Part shown: piece after piece, positions 13,701-28,779 of the stretch | Layout of the letters: each line of letters begins with the position of its first letter | How positions within the stretch are numbered: position 1 is the stretch's first letter | Assembly (NCBI GenBank): GCA_037074705.1 | Contig: CM073590.1 | Span: forward strand, 53,647,895 to 53,711,894 | Length of the DNA: 64,000 bases | Direction of reading: 5' to 3' | Origin: Zhengitettix transpicula | Taxonomy: Eukaryota > Arthropoda > Insecta > Orthoptera > Tetrigidae | Translations under genes and position numbers: made by a program | Notes under the pieces: generated by a model | What the model saw: the letters and a program-made list of their open reading frames with translations, nothing else | Database searches by the model: none | What the model was told of the DNA's origin: nothing

Positions 13701-15864
13701 ACCATCACATTTTGTGTTGTATATACACTCTGCTGGATCATCCCGCTGTGAGAGCCAATCAGCTCTCAGTCAACAGCCCACCTCATCTGTGTCAGCATCA
13801 GTCCAGAGACCATTCATGCTCTGAGGTACCCTACCTACGGTGGCCCCAGCCACAGTAGAGCTCCGGGCCCCTCATCTTATCATTTTTATAGCTGGGTTGC
13901 AAGCCTTGCTCAATTGAAACCCAGTGTCCTTGTTGAGCAAGTTGTCATGTGTCCTAATAAACAGCATCATCAAAGAGGCCATACTTATATGACAACCTGA
14001 CACGACTGAGGTGAGCTTTTGACTGAGAGCTGAATGGCTCTCTCAGCGGGATGATCCGACAGAGTGGATTTATAACACAAAATGTGGTGATCCCAGCACA
14101 TTGAGGCATAGAATAATGATGGGAATAGGGATCAGAATAATTCCTGTTCGAGATTTTCCTTATTCTTGCTCTTGGGCAGGAATCTCAAAAATAAGGTTCC
14201 TATAAGCTGTGGCATCTTGTCTGGTTTTGGGGGGGTGTATGTTCCAGGGTTGCAGACATTGGGCATATGGTAAGAGTTTTCTGCTGATCCTATCGGACCA
14301 GTTGGCCAGCTGCCCTTCAAGTTCAGCCGATGCATGAAGTTTCGTATGCTACGCTCCTTCAGCAGACCAAATTCTTGCTATCGGAAGCGCGTGGGATAAA
14401 GACCAAATGCCTTACCTACCTGATGTAGGTTTCTGTAGGGTTATCTCTGCATCACCTTCGGCAAATGCCAGGTAGGATCCTTAAATTATAGCCCACGGGC
14501 CCTAGTTAACCCCTGGCTACCTTGCTCTACCTTCTGCATCTCCCCTTTCCATCCCTTAATATACTATTAAAGGGGAGTAGCCACCAAAGCAGATAACCCT
14601 CATGTAGCCTGTGAGTCTAAAATAAAAATAATAAAAATGGGTCCGGCACTTCACCTAGAAGATGACGACATTGAAACACAAGAACTCTTTATACATTCTC
14701 ATATTGAAGAATGGAACAAAAAGTATTTGGATTGCCACTTCATAGCTTGTTTTCAAATTAAACTCGGTACATTTGCTATGCTTCAGATGAACTCCTATAT
14801 GAGATTTAGCATATATAAAATGTTTTAAATTGATTAGCATGTTACACAAACTTACATAATGATATTTTACCTTTGACACATTGTCAATTGTTATGTAGTA
14901 TTATGTTGTAGATTGTATAATTTTTTTCTGTGAATGTTTCATCTAATTAAAAATGTATAAAGTCAAAGTTATGTATCCTGCCACTAGTGTGCTTTAGTTA
15001 AGGTTTTGTATAACATCAATTTTTTGCTCTGTTACTTTCTAATGAGTGCAATTTTACTATTGTTTTTAATTCTAATAACATTTTGTTACCAATCTTTTAA
15101 ACATTTGAAAACACTACTCTATTAGTCCGAAAAAAATTATCACCAAATTTTAAACATAATATTTTTAAGAACCACTGTATTTCATTCCCGATTGGGACCT
15201 CTTCAGGTGTACAGTTACAATTAAACAAATAGAATAAACATTTCATACTTAGTTGTAAATTTACAAATTCTAATTGATAGAGGAATTTTGCACTGGATCT
15301 GGAGGTGACAGAGAACAGCTCAGTCAGTAGAGCGTCCGCCCAGTAAGCAGGAGGTCCTGGATTCGATTCCTGGTCCAGTCGATATTTTTCCATTCTGATA
15401 ATTTAATTTAACTTAGGCATGGCCTTTGGTTTGTGAAAGCGTTCTCTCTATATTCTTAAAGCCTAAATTATTTGTGTTAAATTATTTTACTTAAATTCAC
15501 ATAATAGTTTAATTGTTTTTTTAATTATGTATGTAAGCATGTTATACTAAATTTATTTATTGTTTGGGATTAAGCCTTTTATTGCTTTTCCATTTTATTT
15601 TTAGATACAATTGTTGAGGTCCCTAAGCAAAGGGGAGAAACATTTCATACTTAGTTGTAAATTTTCTGTTTATTGACTATTGGCAATTTTACTCTAATTA
15701 TATTTACTACTGTACCCTAAGTTTTAAGTATTGATATATTTATAGGTACATAAAATAATACGTAAACATCATTCTCCATTTTCTTACATTAGTGTTTTTT
15801 TCTGAATATTGTTCTGTGGGTTCCTTCATACAAATAAAATTATAAGTATCATATTTTAATAGCA

Positions 15865-15925
<61 letters not shown>

Positions 15926-18900
15926 ATTAATGATATTAGTAAGGATATGGCATTGTAAAAAATAATTAGTATGGAAAGGAAAGAGAGATAGGTTGTTGCT
16001 TACTTAAAAGTGAAGTGCAGTGTCGCCATTAGAAACTGAAGACTGTGTGTGTGTCTATACACACACACGCACGCACAAACACACACACACACACATACAT
16101 GCATATATAAAATAAGTTTCTATGCAAAATTAACATAATGATGAAAAACTTCTGTCATAGATTCCTGATGTATTTGATAAGTTAATTTCTGGCGTTGAAC
16201 AAGCAATGACTTACGCTATTGAAGAAGAAGAAAAAATCCCCATTGCTTCTGTAACAAACTTTGATGCAGTTGTACAAAATATAAAATCAAAATTGCAACA
16301 TTTGAAAGACAACCCTTTACGGAATGAAAAACCTATTATTTATCACTTAGATGTAGGTATGTGTATATTTTCTGCATCTTTTTTATAATATTCAATTTTT
16401 ACAGGTATAATGCAAACAAATGTTCTTAAGTACTATAGTTACAATCAGTGATAGTTACAAATAGTTATAGATAATGTATTCAATTTAAGTAGTGATAGAA
16501 ATTTTTATGTAAGTAAAATAAATTCATTCTTTAAACCTCTATAAATAGTTAGTTTCAATATAATTATTTTTTAATTACTTAGGTGCAATGTATCCCAATA
16601 TAATACTGACAAATCGTCTCCAACCCTCTGCAATGGTTGATGAAGTCACATGTGCTGCATGTGATTTTAATCGACCAGGAGCTACTTGTAAACGGAAGAT
16701 GACATGGATGTGGCGGGGTGAATATAGTAAGTTATTGTGTAATCTTTCTGCATTATTCATTATAAATTTATATATACAAATTTAGTAGAAAAGCCATTTT
16801 ATACTTTATAATTCTATAATCTCGTCAAAAAGCGTACGACTACAAAATTTGTTCGTGCTTAGTTAATGTTTGTTTTATATTAGCAACAATTTAAAATTTA
16901 TTATGTGATTTTATTTTAGTGCCTGCTTCTCGTAATGAATTCCAACGCATAAAACAGCAATTAGAAACAGAAAAATTTCCTCCACTTGTCCCGGGTGGAC
17001 CCCCTCGTGCATTTCATCAACTTTCTCGAGAGGAACAAGCCTTACATGAAAAGAAAAGATTAACAGAATACTGTCGTAAAGCTTATAAAAAGATACATAT
17101 TACTCGCACAGAAGAAAAAACCACAACAATTTGTCAAAAAGAAAATAGTTTTTACGTTGACACTGTACGTGCCTTCAGGGATAGAAGATATGAGTACAAA
17201 GGCCTCTCAAAGGTAAATTGTTGAAATATCCATTTCTTAAGTTAATTTTTCTAATTTATAAAAATGGTGAAGATTGGATAAATTTTTATCAAGTTTTGTT
17301 TTGTTTTGTTTGTTTTTGTCAGTCACACTTTCACTCCAATTCTCATTTATAAATACAAATCTATCCATATCACATTTTAAGTGAAAGGTATTGTGAAGTG
17401 TTACGATCTTTCTTTTCATTTTGTCAAACACTCCTATATTTTGCTGTGATGAATCAATAATGCCTTTTGTGTATCACCTAAAATGCACAGGCCAAATTTT
17501 TATGAGCTTGATGACATTTCCTCAACTACGTTAGGTTCTTAATAGTTTGTGCAATCTTGACATATTCTATTCTAGACCTGGTCTTCATTGCTACATTTAA
17601 CAACTTAGTTACTTCAAGTATACCAATATACTTAAAGTTTCTCTCAGCTGTCACTTTTTTAATGAAATTTCCATTATCAAATTCAATGGCCTTCTTTTCA
17701 GGGCAAACATGGTACATTTTTCCATGCTAACTCAATGCTGATGTCTTTGCAGAATATTCTAACATTGTTGAAATTTAACTGAAGCATTGAGGATTTGGCA
17801 AGTTGAATGTGGCCAAATACCCCACAGACCTCCTCCAAAATCCAATAAAATGCTAACAATTTACTTGTAAGAAGTGATTATTTCCTATATTTATTATTTG
17901 TGGCTTATCAAATTATTGAACTTTCAGGTAGCAAAAAAACAAGTCTCTGATGCTACTGCCAAAGGAGATGCGAGCGAAATAAAATCTGCCAAAAATAGGG
18001 AAGTTTTGTACGATTCATTGCAGCTTGCCCATAAATGTATCCTAAATTCTTTCTATGGTTATGTCATGCGGAGAGGGTAAATACAGACTTTTATATAATT
18101 TGTCGTATCAAGTAAAGGTCGTGATATAGCATGGCGTGTGAGGTGCGCAGTAGTAAAAGGGGGGAAACCCTAAGAGAGTATGCCATCAGAGGAGAACTAT
18201 TCAATCCATACAAGCTGGTGTACACAATTATCATTCTTAAAAACATTCGTTGTATTCTTACAAATGATATATACAGACAGCAGCAAAGTAATTTAACCAC
18301 GCCCTGTACTTATCATCTCTTAACTTTTACAAATGAGTTTTTTCCTGAACTTAACACATTGTAGTAGCATCAAGGTTTATAAAATAGTTTTTTCACTATC
18401 AAGTTGCCATAAAAAGGTTTATGTTAAAGCCTATCCCCACTACAAATACAGGGCAGTGAGCCACTGCGCATCTTATCTTGACACGGCTAGCTATTTCTCT
18501 ACTACATACTTTCATAATGCTTAGATTTATAAATTTCATTACACTATTTATTGTTATTTGGGTAAATAATGAGATAGTGAACAAGATTCTTTATAAAAAT
18601 TGAAATTAGTACTCGATTTCTTGAAGAATTCATTGCCCACATATTAATGTTTATGGTCATTGTTGAAATTGAGAAAAGATAAATTACTATATATAAAATT
18701 ATTTTACTGTACTACACTGCATATTCATCTAATTATCAGTAATTTTGGTGCTGAGCATCCTGCATTTTTTTTAAAAATTACAAGTATTGACTTTTAAGGA
18801 TAACTTTTATTTCTCAGTATATCTTGTGGGCCCATTTCCAGTTCATCTATGTGAAGATAATCAAAGGCTGTTTAATAATACAATAAAAAATGTATTTCAG

Positions 18901-21900
18901 AAATTATAAGAGAGAACATGTAAACTCTTGTTTGCCGGCAGCAATACTAAAATTATTTATTTTTAATTTAATTATGAATTGCATACTGCATTTGATTTGT
19001 CATTTACATGTAATTTGCTACTCTACTATTATTTAGAGCAAGGTGGCATAGTATGGAAATGGCAGGAATTGTCTGCTACACTGGGGCTGCCATTATTACT
19101 AAAGCTCGTGAAATAATTGAGCAAGTTGGAAGGCCTCTTGAACTTGATACTGATGGTATCTGGTGTGTACTTCCAGAATCATTTCCAGAAAACTATGTAA
19201 TTGAGAGTACTCATCCTAAAAAATCAAAAGTTACCATTTCTTACACTAATGCGGTACTCAATTCCATGGTTAAGGTAAGTCATTTTCATGTTTTGAAAAT
19301 TATATTTTATTGCTGTCACTTTTATAAATTCCAAAGTGGTTACAAAGCATAAAGGAGCCACTTTAGAGGCTAATGTTGTAGAGAGAATAAAATTCATATC
19401 AAATATAAAATAATTTCCTAATTTAGAACACAATTTAATCAGATCTAAAATAACCAAAAATATTACCAGAAAATAATAGTTTCCTTACCAAACTATCACA
19501 TACCAATAATTATCTGAACCAATTACAAAATAATCTTGTTACAGCCAAAATATTTATTAGAAATGATCAGAATATAATCTTCACTAAATCAGATAAAGGA
19601 GCAGTAACTGTAGCAATGGACAGGTCAGAATATGTTACTAATGTCGACTATTTTATCAGATAGATCAATTTATGAATCTAGCAATATTAATGATCAAATT
19701 AGAAATAGAAAGTTAAATCTATTTAAAAAAGACTTAAACAAGAATTATATTGATAATAATACTTGCATGTCTTTGTTTATTACCTCATCTTTCATTCACA
19801 AACCTATGTTGACTTACAGAGGTCCTAGAAGAGGACAAAACATAGTCAGGAATTTAATATTATTGCACTTAAATATTGTTATTGACTCAAAAGCCGTCAG
19901 TTTGATATATATTGTGTTATTAAATTGTAAGTTGATGATGATAACATAATTTGTTCTACAATTGGGAACTGAACCATTTAAATTTTATTATTCCTACTGA
20001 TTCCTTGGATGTTAATTTGTTAGAAAACTGCATTATAGTACTTATTGTGGCCTTAAAATAAAGAAAAATGACCTTTCTGATGTAGGTTTTTGAAACTGCT
20101 ACGAAACACCCCTAACATCAGTCCCGGTCACATGACATCACAGCACATGTCAGAGTCAGGTTCACTTTGCTGCCAGTGGCATTCTACCTGGGAGCAAGGT
20201 TACCTACATTTTTATCCTGCTTATAAGTCGTTCGACGTGCATTCTCATGCTAGATTTGTGCTTATTTAGCTTGACTTCTTGTTTACAAGATTTCTTTCCA
20301 GTCATTACACTTGGGGGACAAATAATCTTACATTGCTTCATTATTAGAAGTAGTTCCATGATTTTAAAACCATGATCAGCCATGACACTGCATGAAACCA
20401 CATTCCCGGACTAATGGTGAATCTGTGATTCTCCCACTGTATCCTTCAGACAAAGTTCTTTAGCCCATTTATACAAGATACTTCACAGTGCTACATGACT
20501 TGTTCTCTGACCAAGACAAATCCTGCTTCACTAAATCAAAGGGCTTTTCAATTTCCATTTCCAAACCATCAATTATTGCTTGTATGTTACTGTATGTAGC
20601 CATAAATGCTATTGGTAACAGTTCCAATATTTTTTTCCTTATCTGACCATTTGACTAGTTATTTTAAAAGTCTGGCAAGTTTAGGAACAATTTTTTTTAA
20701 AAATTTTCAGCTGCTGTACCACCTATTCTAAATTTATCAAAAAAAATTGGAAATGGTTCACCTAATCTAATTTTTCTAAATATTAAACGTATATGATGTT
20801 TTGGCAACATCAGCTGATTTTGTAATAAATTAAAAATAAAACCACAATCATCTGGGACTCCAAGATAAAGTTTTGTTTTTCTTAATGTTACTGTTTCTAT
20901 TTATCTCCTTCACTAACTGATTCCTTTCAAGAATATGTATTTCTGTTTTAAGATCCTCATCAAGAAAATCTTCATGATTCTCTGACTCGGAATCAGTGGT
21001 TGAGGGAAAACTGGAATAGCTTTCTGTTTCTAGAAAATAATTTTTCTATTCTTTCAGTGGCCATACCACAGTAACACACAAAACAGTTTTTTGAGGTGAA
21101 GTAGCAACATCACATCCCACTTTCTTTGTTTGCGTACACTTGCTTCTAAAGTTACGAGTCACTTGTACGCCAACATTTAGTGCACAGTCTCTTCTGTAGC
21201 ATCTGGAAGATTGCAACAGTCTTCAGAGGAAGACACTGGAAGAGATCTGAAAAAGGGCTTCACCCACAAGTTGTTGCCTTTGTCTTTTATTTGATGCTGC
21301 TCTTGGTTTAGGAGCTGCTGGCATCTTCCTATCAGGCTGGCATGAAAAAATATGGGACACTACATTATCCTTCATAAATATTTGTTCTCCTACTAATTTA
21401 AATTTCGTCCAGTTTTTCTCCTCCAGATGTAAAAAAAATACAAATTACTAAATTTAAATTTCAGATCAAACAGTATGAAAGAATAGTATTTCCGTGTACA
21501 AACAATAATATAAAGATGTAATAAAATGACTATACAATGTGTGATATAAATACACACGCTAATTAATTGACATTTATACTTCTTGTGCTCCAAAAAATGA
21601 TAATAGGAATATTATTCCTTAAATTAAATATAAATAATAATTAAAATAATCTTTGCATCAAAACACTGTGGAATCAGGTGAAATATGATTTACGCTTCTT
21701 ATGCATGCATGCAACAACACTTTTTTCTTAAAGATATTTTTTGACACATGAACAAATAGTTTGGTGTTGAGTATGACGTGTTTGTGCAGAGTGGCCCGAT
21801 ACACCACGCACTTCCTAATGGAAAACTACAAGCCATTCCTTTCTTTATATATATAATTGCGATTTTACAGATAAGCAAGTATATAAACTCCACAAAAATG

Positions 21901-22648
21901 CCCAGATTTGTTATGCTTCTCATTTTCTACACTACAGTCTAGAGAAAGCGTGGGTGGCAATTGGACCTGTGCTCCTGCATCACACCAATGACAACACGTT
22001 CTATGGTCACATGCAATTTCAAATTTTTGGCCCAAATTCTTTGTTGTTTTACAAAAAAATATGCAGAATTACTAGTTAACACATGCTTTTCTGTAATGTA
22101 TGAGTCATATAGAATTGAAAAGCACCCAGGTCAAGTAGAATAAGAAGTAGAGGTGTGTTCCAAATTAGTTAGTACTGTATTGTTAATATCCTGTAATTTC
22201 TCAAAATAAATATATAATTCATAAATGTGGATATTTAATAAATCACAAAATTGTAAACAAAATTTTGCAGTATAGTTTCTAGTCTATTAATATTAAATTA
22301 GGTATATGGATGCCAAACTGTTGAACTATGTAACTGGCCTGCCTAAATAAGTAGATGATGAAGAATCTTAATTGAGGTGAAAGAATGAAAATGTAATTTA
22401 TTGAAGATGAGTGTGGCAGAAATACATTTCAATTTTATTTCCAGGAACACTTCACCAATGACGCCTACCATGAGCTAGTTAATTCTGAAACACTAGAGTA
22501 TGTTCAAAGAAGTGAAAATTCCATATTTTTTGAGGTTGATGGTCCTTACTTAGCTATGATTCTGCCAGCATCTAAAGAAGAAGGAAAGCGTCTGAAGAAA
22601 AGATATGCTGTGTTTAATCTTGATGGATCCTTGGCAGAACTGAAAGGG

Positions 22649-22684
<36 letters not shown>

Positions 22685-25600
22685 GCTGGCAAGGCATTCA
22701 GACTTACTCTCCTGATTAAGGGAGCAAAGGCCCTTGAAAATTTGTCATGTTACTGATTCCCTGTCTGGTGAATGCAACTTTTGAAGTCAGCCTCTGTCTG
22801 TTCCTCTTTCATGTCCAATTGCATTATTTTGATACTTTGCTTTATATAACATTTGCTTTATATAACATTTGGATAGGAACGAGAGACAGCAAAGTTGACT
22901 TACCCTGAAATCAACATTTGCTCAAGTAGGACTGAGCACTAAATATTTGACATTGGCGATCACGTAATGTAGTTATTCTTATTTCTTTCCTTCCTTCTGG
23001 TGGATAATGTGTTCATCAAAACAATCTGGATAGGAAAGAGATGAGTTCATGGCATACCTGAGACACAAGATTAGTGTTGCCATGTTAGACAGCTCTTGGA
23101 TTATAGATGCACAGATACTGTGACTGGTAGGATTTGAGGTTATAGTTCATTTTGAATGCATTATTGTGATGTCAACATTTCTTTTTTTAGTAAGCTTTAT
23201 TTAACCATGCTCATCCTGAACTGTATGCCATGTTCAATGTGCACCTTATGTTATTGTGCAAATTTGTTCTAATTGAAGTTGCTTTTATATGTAATATAAC
23301 CTACTACAGATTTCTTTGGCAACTCATGTTTGATGCGAGCCCAGTTACTATTCATTTGCTGCCAATGATGATACAAACTCACATGAGATTACAAGAATTG
23401 TTTTTGCTAATTTTTATTTAATTTGTATTTGTTTATGTCAGATTTGAAGTTAAAAGACGAGGTGAGCTACAATTGGTGAAAATTTTCCAATCTTCTGTGT
23501 TTGAGGCTTTCCTGAAAGGCGACTCATTAGAAAAATGCTATGAGTCTGTTGCCAAGGTTGCTGATTATTGGTTGGATGTATTGTATAGTAAAGTGAGTAA
23601 TTCTAATTATTTAATCTTTGCAACTATAAGAAAACCATAATTAGAAAATTAATAAAACAATAATTGCAAGAAATATGTGATCTGAATAAGACAAACTGCT
23701 TTATGGTTTAAAAAAAATGTTTACGAATAAAAACCTTGTGAGAACTGGGCATGTAAGACTATTCATTGAACCATGTTGCTTGTTAGTCTGAATCCCTGTT
23801 GATAAATACTTATTAAAAGGAGGTATTATCCTTGTTTCACAGGGTTGCAATATGCCAGACTCAGAACTTTTTGAATTAATCTCTGAAAATAGATCAATGT
23901 CTAGAAAATTAGCAGACTATGGTGCCCAAAAGTCTACATCTATATCTACTGCAAAACGATTGGCTGAGTTCCTTGGAGATCAAATGGTAAAAGATGCTGG
24001 TCTGGCTTGCAGATTTATAATCTCCAAAAAACCTGAAGGGGCCCCAGTTACAGAGAGGTCTGTTTGCTATTGTTAAATATTATTATACCTTGTCTGAAAA
24101 ATTAATACTAATTAATATGAAAGATTATTATAGTTAAGTAATATTAAAAATGTTAGGAAAGAGTATAATCTTGGACAGAGTGTACTTGTTTGCAAAATCT
24201 TATCAGCAATGTCATTTTGTGTAATAAACAATTCAATTCTTTCTAATTCACTAAGGCAATAATTGCAATATTGGTATGGACAGGATAGAGAGATAGCTTG
24301 TGGCTTACCACAGGGAAGGAAGAAGTGTTACTCCATTCCGTGCACCAACTGGCTGTGGCTATCTTTTTCCTTTCCATACCAAGATCGCAATTATTTTTGA
24401 CAATGTCATATCCTAACTGATATTTTCAATAATTAACATTTAATTTGATTATACGACTTATGTCGTAAAATTTTACATTATAATATATTTTGTTTGAATA
24501 AAGTCTTATCCGGCTTCTAACCAAGTAAACAGTAGTATTCGTTATGTTTTGATGACATTCATTGTCATCTATTATTTATTATAAAGTCACTTTGCTACAA
24601 GATGGTGGCAGTGAATGTCATCAGAACATCGCTGTAGTGTGATCATATTCCTGAATTACAGTTTGGAATATAAGATTATATATATATATATATATATTCA
24701 CTTAACACCAGCATATAGAAAGTGCACAGCAACAGAAAAGAATTTTCTTGCGTAAACAATGCTATACGCCGGGAAGCGGAATGTGCCGTATTTTTTGTCT
24801 TGACAATGGGGTGGGTGGCCACTGGGCAGAGAGTGAATGGTCAACCCAGATGTTGAGAATTGACAGTCACTCAGGGGATGTCAAGAACGGTGTATGTAAA
24901 AAATGAATGGGATGGGGATGCGAGTTGGCGTCTCACAGATACACACTTGAGGATGACAGCAATAAAGCGGGACGTGACAACTGGCTGTCAATGGAGGTTT
25001 TCAGATAGCTGTTAAGAAGAAGTGACATTGCCCGCTATTTTCTGGAAGCACTGGCATATTCTATGGGAGCAAATCCTGCGATTAGCTTTCATTACATTTC
25101 TTTCAAGATATTTCAATTGGCACTTCAATTTATAGTTTGTTCATAAAATTAAATGTGACATTGTATATATCTGGTCAAAATGCATAATATTTGGTATTTG
25201 TTATTGGTAATAAAGTTAAATAAATGTACCAAAATAAATTGATAATAAATTAAAATTCATGTAAATTGAAATCAGGAGTCTCAATAAACTACCTTACCAC
25301 ATTGCGAATACAATTGTTTACTTGGTTAGAATCCCAAGAAGACTTAATTCATTCTCTACATGAAGAAAGTCTACATTCTTTATTAACAAATTTATTTATT
25401 TATATCATCCCTCATCGCATCATTTTTTAAGATCATCCCTGAATACATCAAATGTACATTTAAAGCATCCCGGAATGTATCAAATTCTTTTTTCATTAAT
25501 TTAACATTTGCTTCATCACCTTATTTTCTACCTTAAATTCAGTTTCTTCTCCATTGACTACAACATTTTCTCGTTTCCCAGTTCTATTATAAGTGGAAGA

Positions 25601-26614
25601 ACTTTTAGATATTGAATTTTCATCCTTAAAATTGTGATTGCATAATGTAGCATGTCTACAAACTGTTAGTTCCTGAATCTCCCTTTCAGTTTTCCATATT
25701 TGTATTGATTGGTTTTTAATAGTTGTTTGTAAATTATATTATTTATTATAATTTTTTCAGGGCAATCCCTTTGGCCATATTTCAGTCTGAACCAAGTATT
25801 AAGAGACATTTCCTTCGTAAATGGCTGAAAGATTCATCCTTAAATGATTTCGATATTCGAGAAGTACTTGATTGGAACTACTACATAGAGAGACTTGGTG
25901 GCTCTATTCAGAAGATTGTCACTATTCCTGCAGCAATGCAAGGGGTATGTTTTATCATTTCATTTATTGAAAAACACTGCTATATTTATACTTGCTGTAA
26001 TCATTGCAGTGTCTGTTGTGGTGTAGTTCCTTCACCATTTTATTATTAAGCAGAGAATTTTTAATTGCAAAAATAATATTTCAGTTTTAATTTAATTTAC
26101 ATAAATAACAGATAAATTTATTCAAAGTGTTTAATTTCTACAGTTTTTGGATTATAATTCTTTCTTTAGAGTGAATTCCCAACGTTTGCTCTATATTTCT
26201 ATCTTTCCTCAATATTCAATTATCAACTGTAACTTTGTCACCTAATAATTAATATCCTTAACATTTGTAATTATTCCTTAATAAATGCTCCAAACTCTTC
26301 ACTCTCTCTGTTCTATCAATTCCACTCTCGACACCTAATTAGACTGGCTATATTCGTTAGGTCTGGGGAAAGGCACAGTAGCTCAGTAGTAGATCATTTC
26401 TGTACAAAGCAAAAGTACCTGGGTTTGATTTCCGGCCTTGCAAAATGTTTTCATTCTTTACATCTTTTTTTATTTTTAACTCTCTACGCCTTGAATTCTT
26501 CATACTGTATTCCCAACCTTTGTCCTATATTTAATCTTTCTTCACTATCCAATTATCAAATGTGACTTTGTCACTTAATAATTAATATCCTTAACAATTT
26601 TTTGTGTGTATATC

Positions 26615-26653
<39 letters not shown>

Positions 26654-26948
26654 GTGAGAGTGTTAGTGTGTGAGAGAGTGTGTGTTTGTGTGTGTGTGTG
26701 TGTGTTTGTGTATGTGTTTGTGTATGTGTTTGTGTTTGTTTGTGTGTGTTTGTTTGTGTGTGTGTGTGTTTGTGTGTGTGTGTGAGAGAGAGAGAGAGAG
26801 TGAGAGTGTTAGTGATGTGTGTGTGTGTGTTTGTTTATGTGTGTGTGTTTCTTTATGTGTGTGTGTGTTTGTTTGTGTGTGTTTGTTTGTTTGCGTGTGT
26901 CTGTGTGTGTGGGAGAGAGAGAGAGAGAGAGAGAGTGGTAGTGTGTGA

Positions 26949-27009
<61 letters not shown>

Positions 27010-28737
27010 TGTGTGAGAGTGTTAGTGTGGTGTGTGTGTGTGTTTGTTTGTGTGTGTGTGTGTTTGTTTATGTGTGTGTTTTGAGTGTGTGTGAATATAT
27101 ATTATATTAATAAGGATATGGCTCAGATTCATTATACATACATAATATTATTATACATATAATGTTGAGGATTTATATGTTGGTGACAAAGTCAGATTGA
27201 TTAATTGTGTAATGAGGAAAGAGAGAAATTTGGGAGAAAGTTGAGAATATGGTCTAAAGAAAGAATATTCTCGGATATAGAATTATGTTCCCAGGAAAGG
27301 ATATGTTCATGGTATGGAGAGGAAATGAATAAGAAAGGAAAACTAAATATTGAACAAGGCCAGGAAACGAACCCAGGTACATTTGTTCTGTATGCAAACT
27401 GCTCTGCCAGCATGCCGAACGATGACCTTCGCGAATATAGTCAGCCATATTATTGGTGTAGATGGTGGCACGGATAGAGTATTCTAAAATTACATTTTTT
27501 CATAAATAAATTGAAAACGAAAGGATCTATTTTTCAAGGCCTTATTCTGCAGAGCAAAAATAATATTCTTAGTAGCATCGATTGGGTACTCTTAAGGAAA
27601 TTTAAAGTAATAAAAATTTACAGCTAAGTATCATGCTTAGACAAATAACGTAAGTCCTGTATTCAAGAGCGACCAAAAAATTGCCAGACTACTCCACTGA
27701 GACATGATAAATTGCTAGTGAAGGGGATATATGAAATACCTTGTGAGTGTTGTAAGTCATACATTGGGGACACAGGTTTGTATGTGAAAACTCGCATTAA
27801 AGAACACAAATGTTATATGTGATTGTGACAGTAAAATTTATTGGCTGTCTCAGAACACGTCTTCAAGACCATCCACAAAGTAGCCCTGGAAGAGACTACT
27901 ATACTTTCTAGAAAAAATTATTTCTGGGCTTGAAAGCTTCAAGACTCAAATACACGACATACTGAAGGTGACTGAATGACTGGATGACTATATAAGCAGA
28001 CAGGCGCACAAATTTCATTAGTTGTGGTCTCCTTGAAAATGCTTGGTGTTAACAGGCAAAATGTTGGGAAACCCACCATAAACAAACGTGGCACAGCAAC
28101 CCAAAATCAGATAGTTACTAATAAATTTTCATCGACTGTGAAAATAATGAGTTATTTCCATACCTATGTAATTCCCATTATATTGGTGAAACTGTGAAAC
28201 ATTCAACAGAAATACACCAAACTTTAAAGACATATCTAAATTTTTTAGTTCACAAAATTTGTAGTAACAGAACATATTGTGACAGTTTAAAAAATAGATA
28301 TGAAAAAAAACCAAGTGCTTGCGCAGGCATTTAGGTTTTGGGGAAATGTTCTAAAACAAATGTTCAGATTTTCACTTGAGTAAATTATGGAATCCTGCTG
28401 TAGCTGTACTAAAAAAAAACCTCCTGAAAACAACTTGAAATAGGACCTGACTACCAAACTACAGAGCAAGACTGGCCAATCATAGAACAATACATGAACT
28501 TGACCCGGTGGCCGAGATGGTTAAGGCGTCTGTGTACTAAGCAGAATACGTGGGTTCAAGTCCCGCCTGGGTCAAATATTTTCAGTCTTTCCTTCTTCTT
28601 CCATCCTTCTCTCTGCTTTGAACATATGAATTCACATAAAGCGCAATCCTCCTATTTCTCCTATTTATTTCTATCCTTCCTCACTATCCAAGTTTGAATG
28701 TGAATTAGTTCCTTAATGGATTCTCCTAATATTGTAG

Positions 28738-28779
<42 letters not shown>

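Noticed and set aside
26670..27084. Long Cys/Val-rich frames of 92 and 134 codons
   Set aside because: Pure translation of a TG/AG microsatellite.
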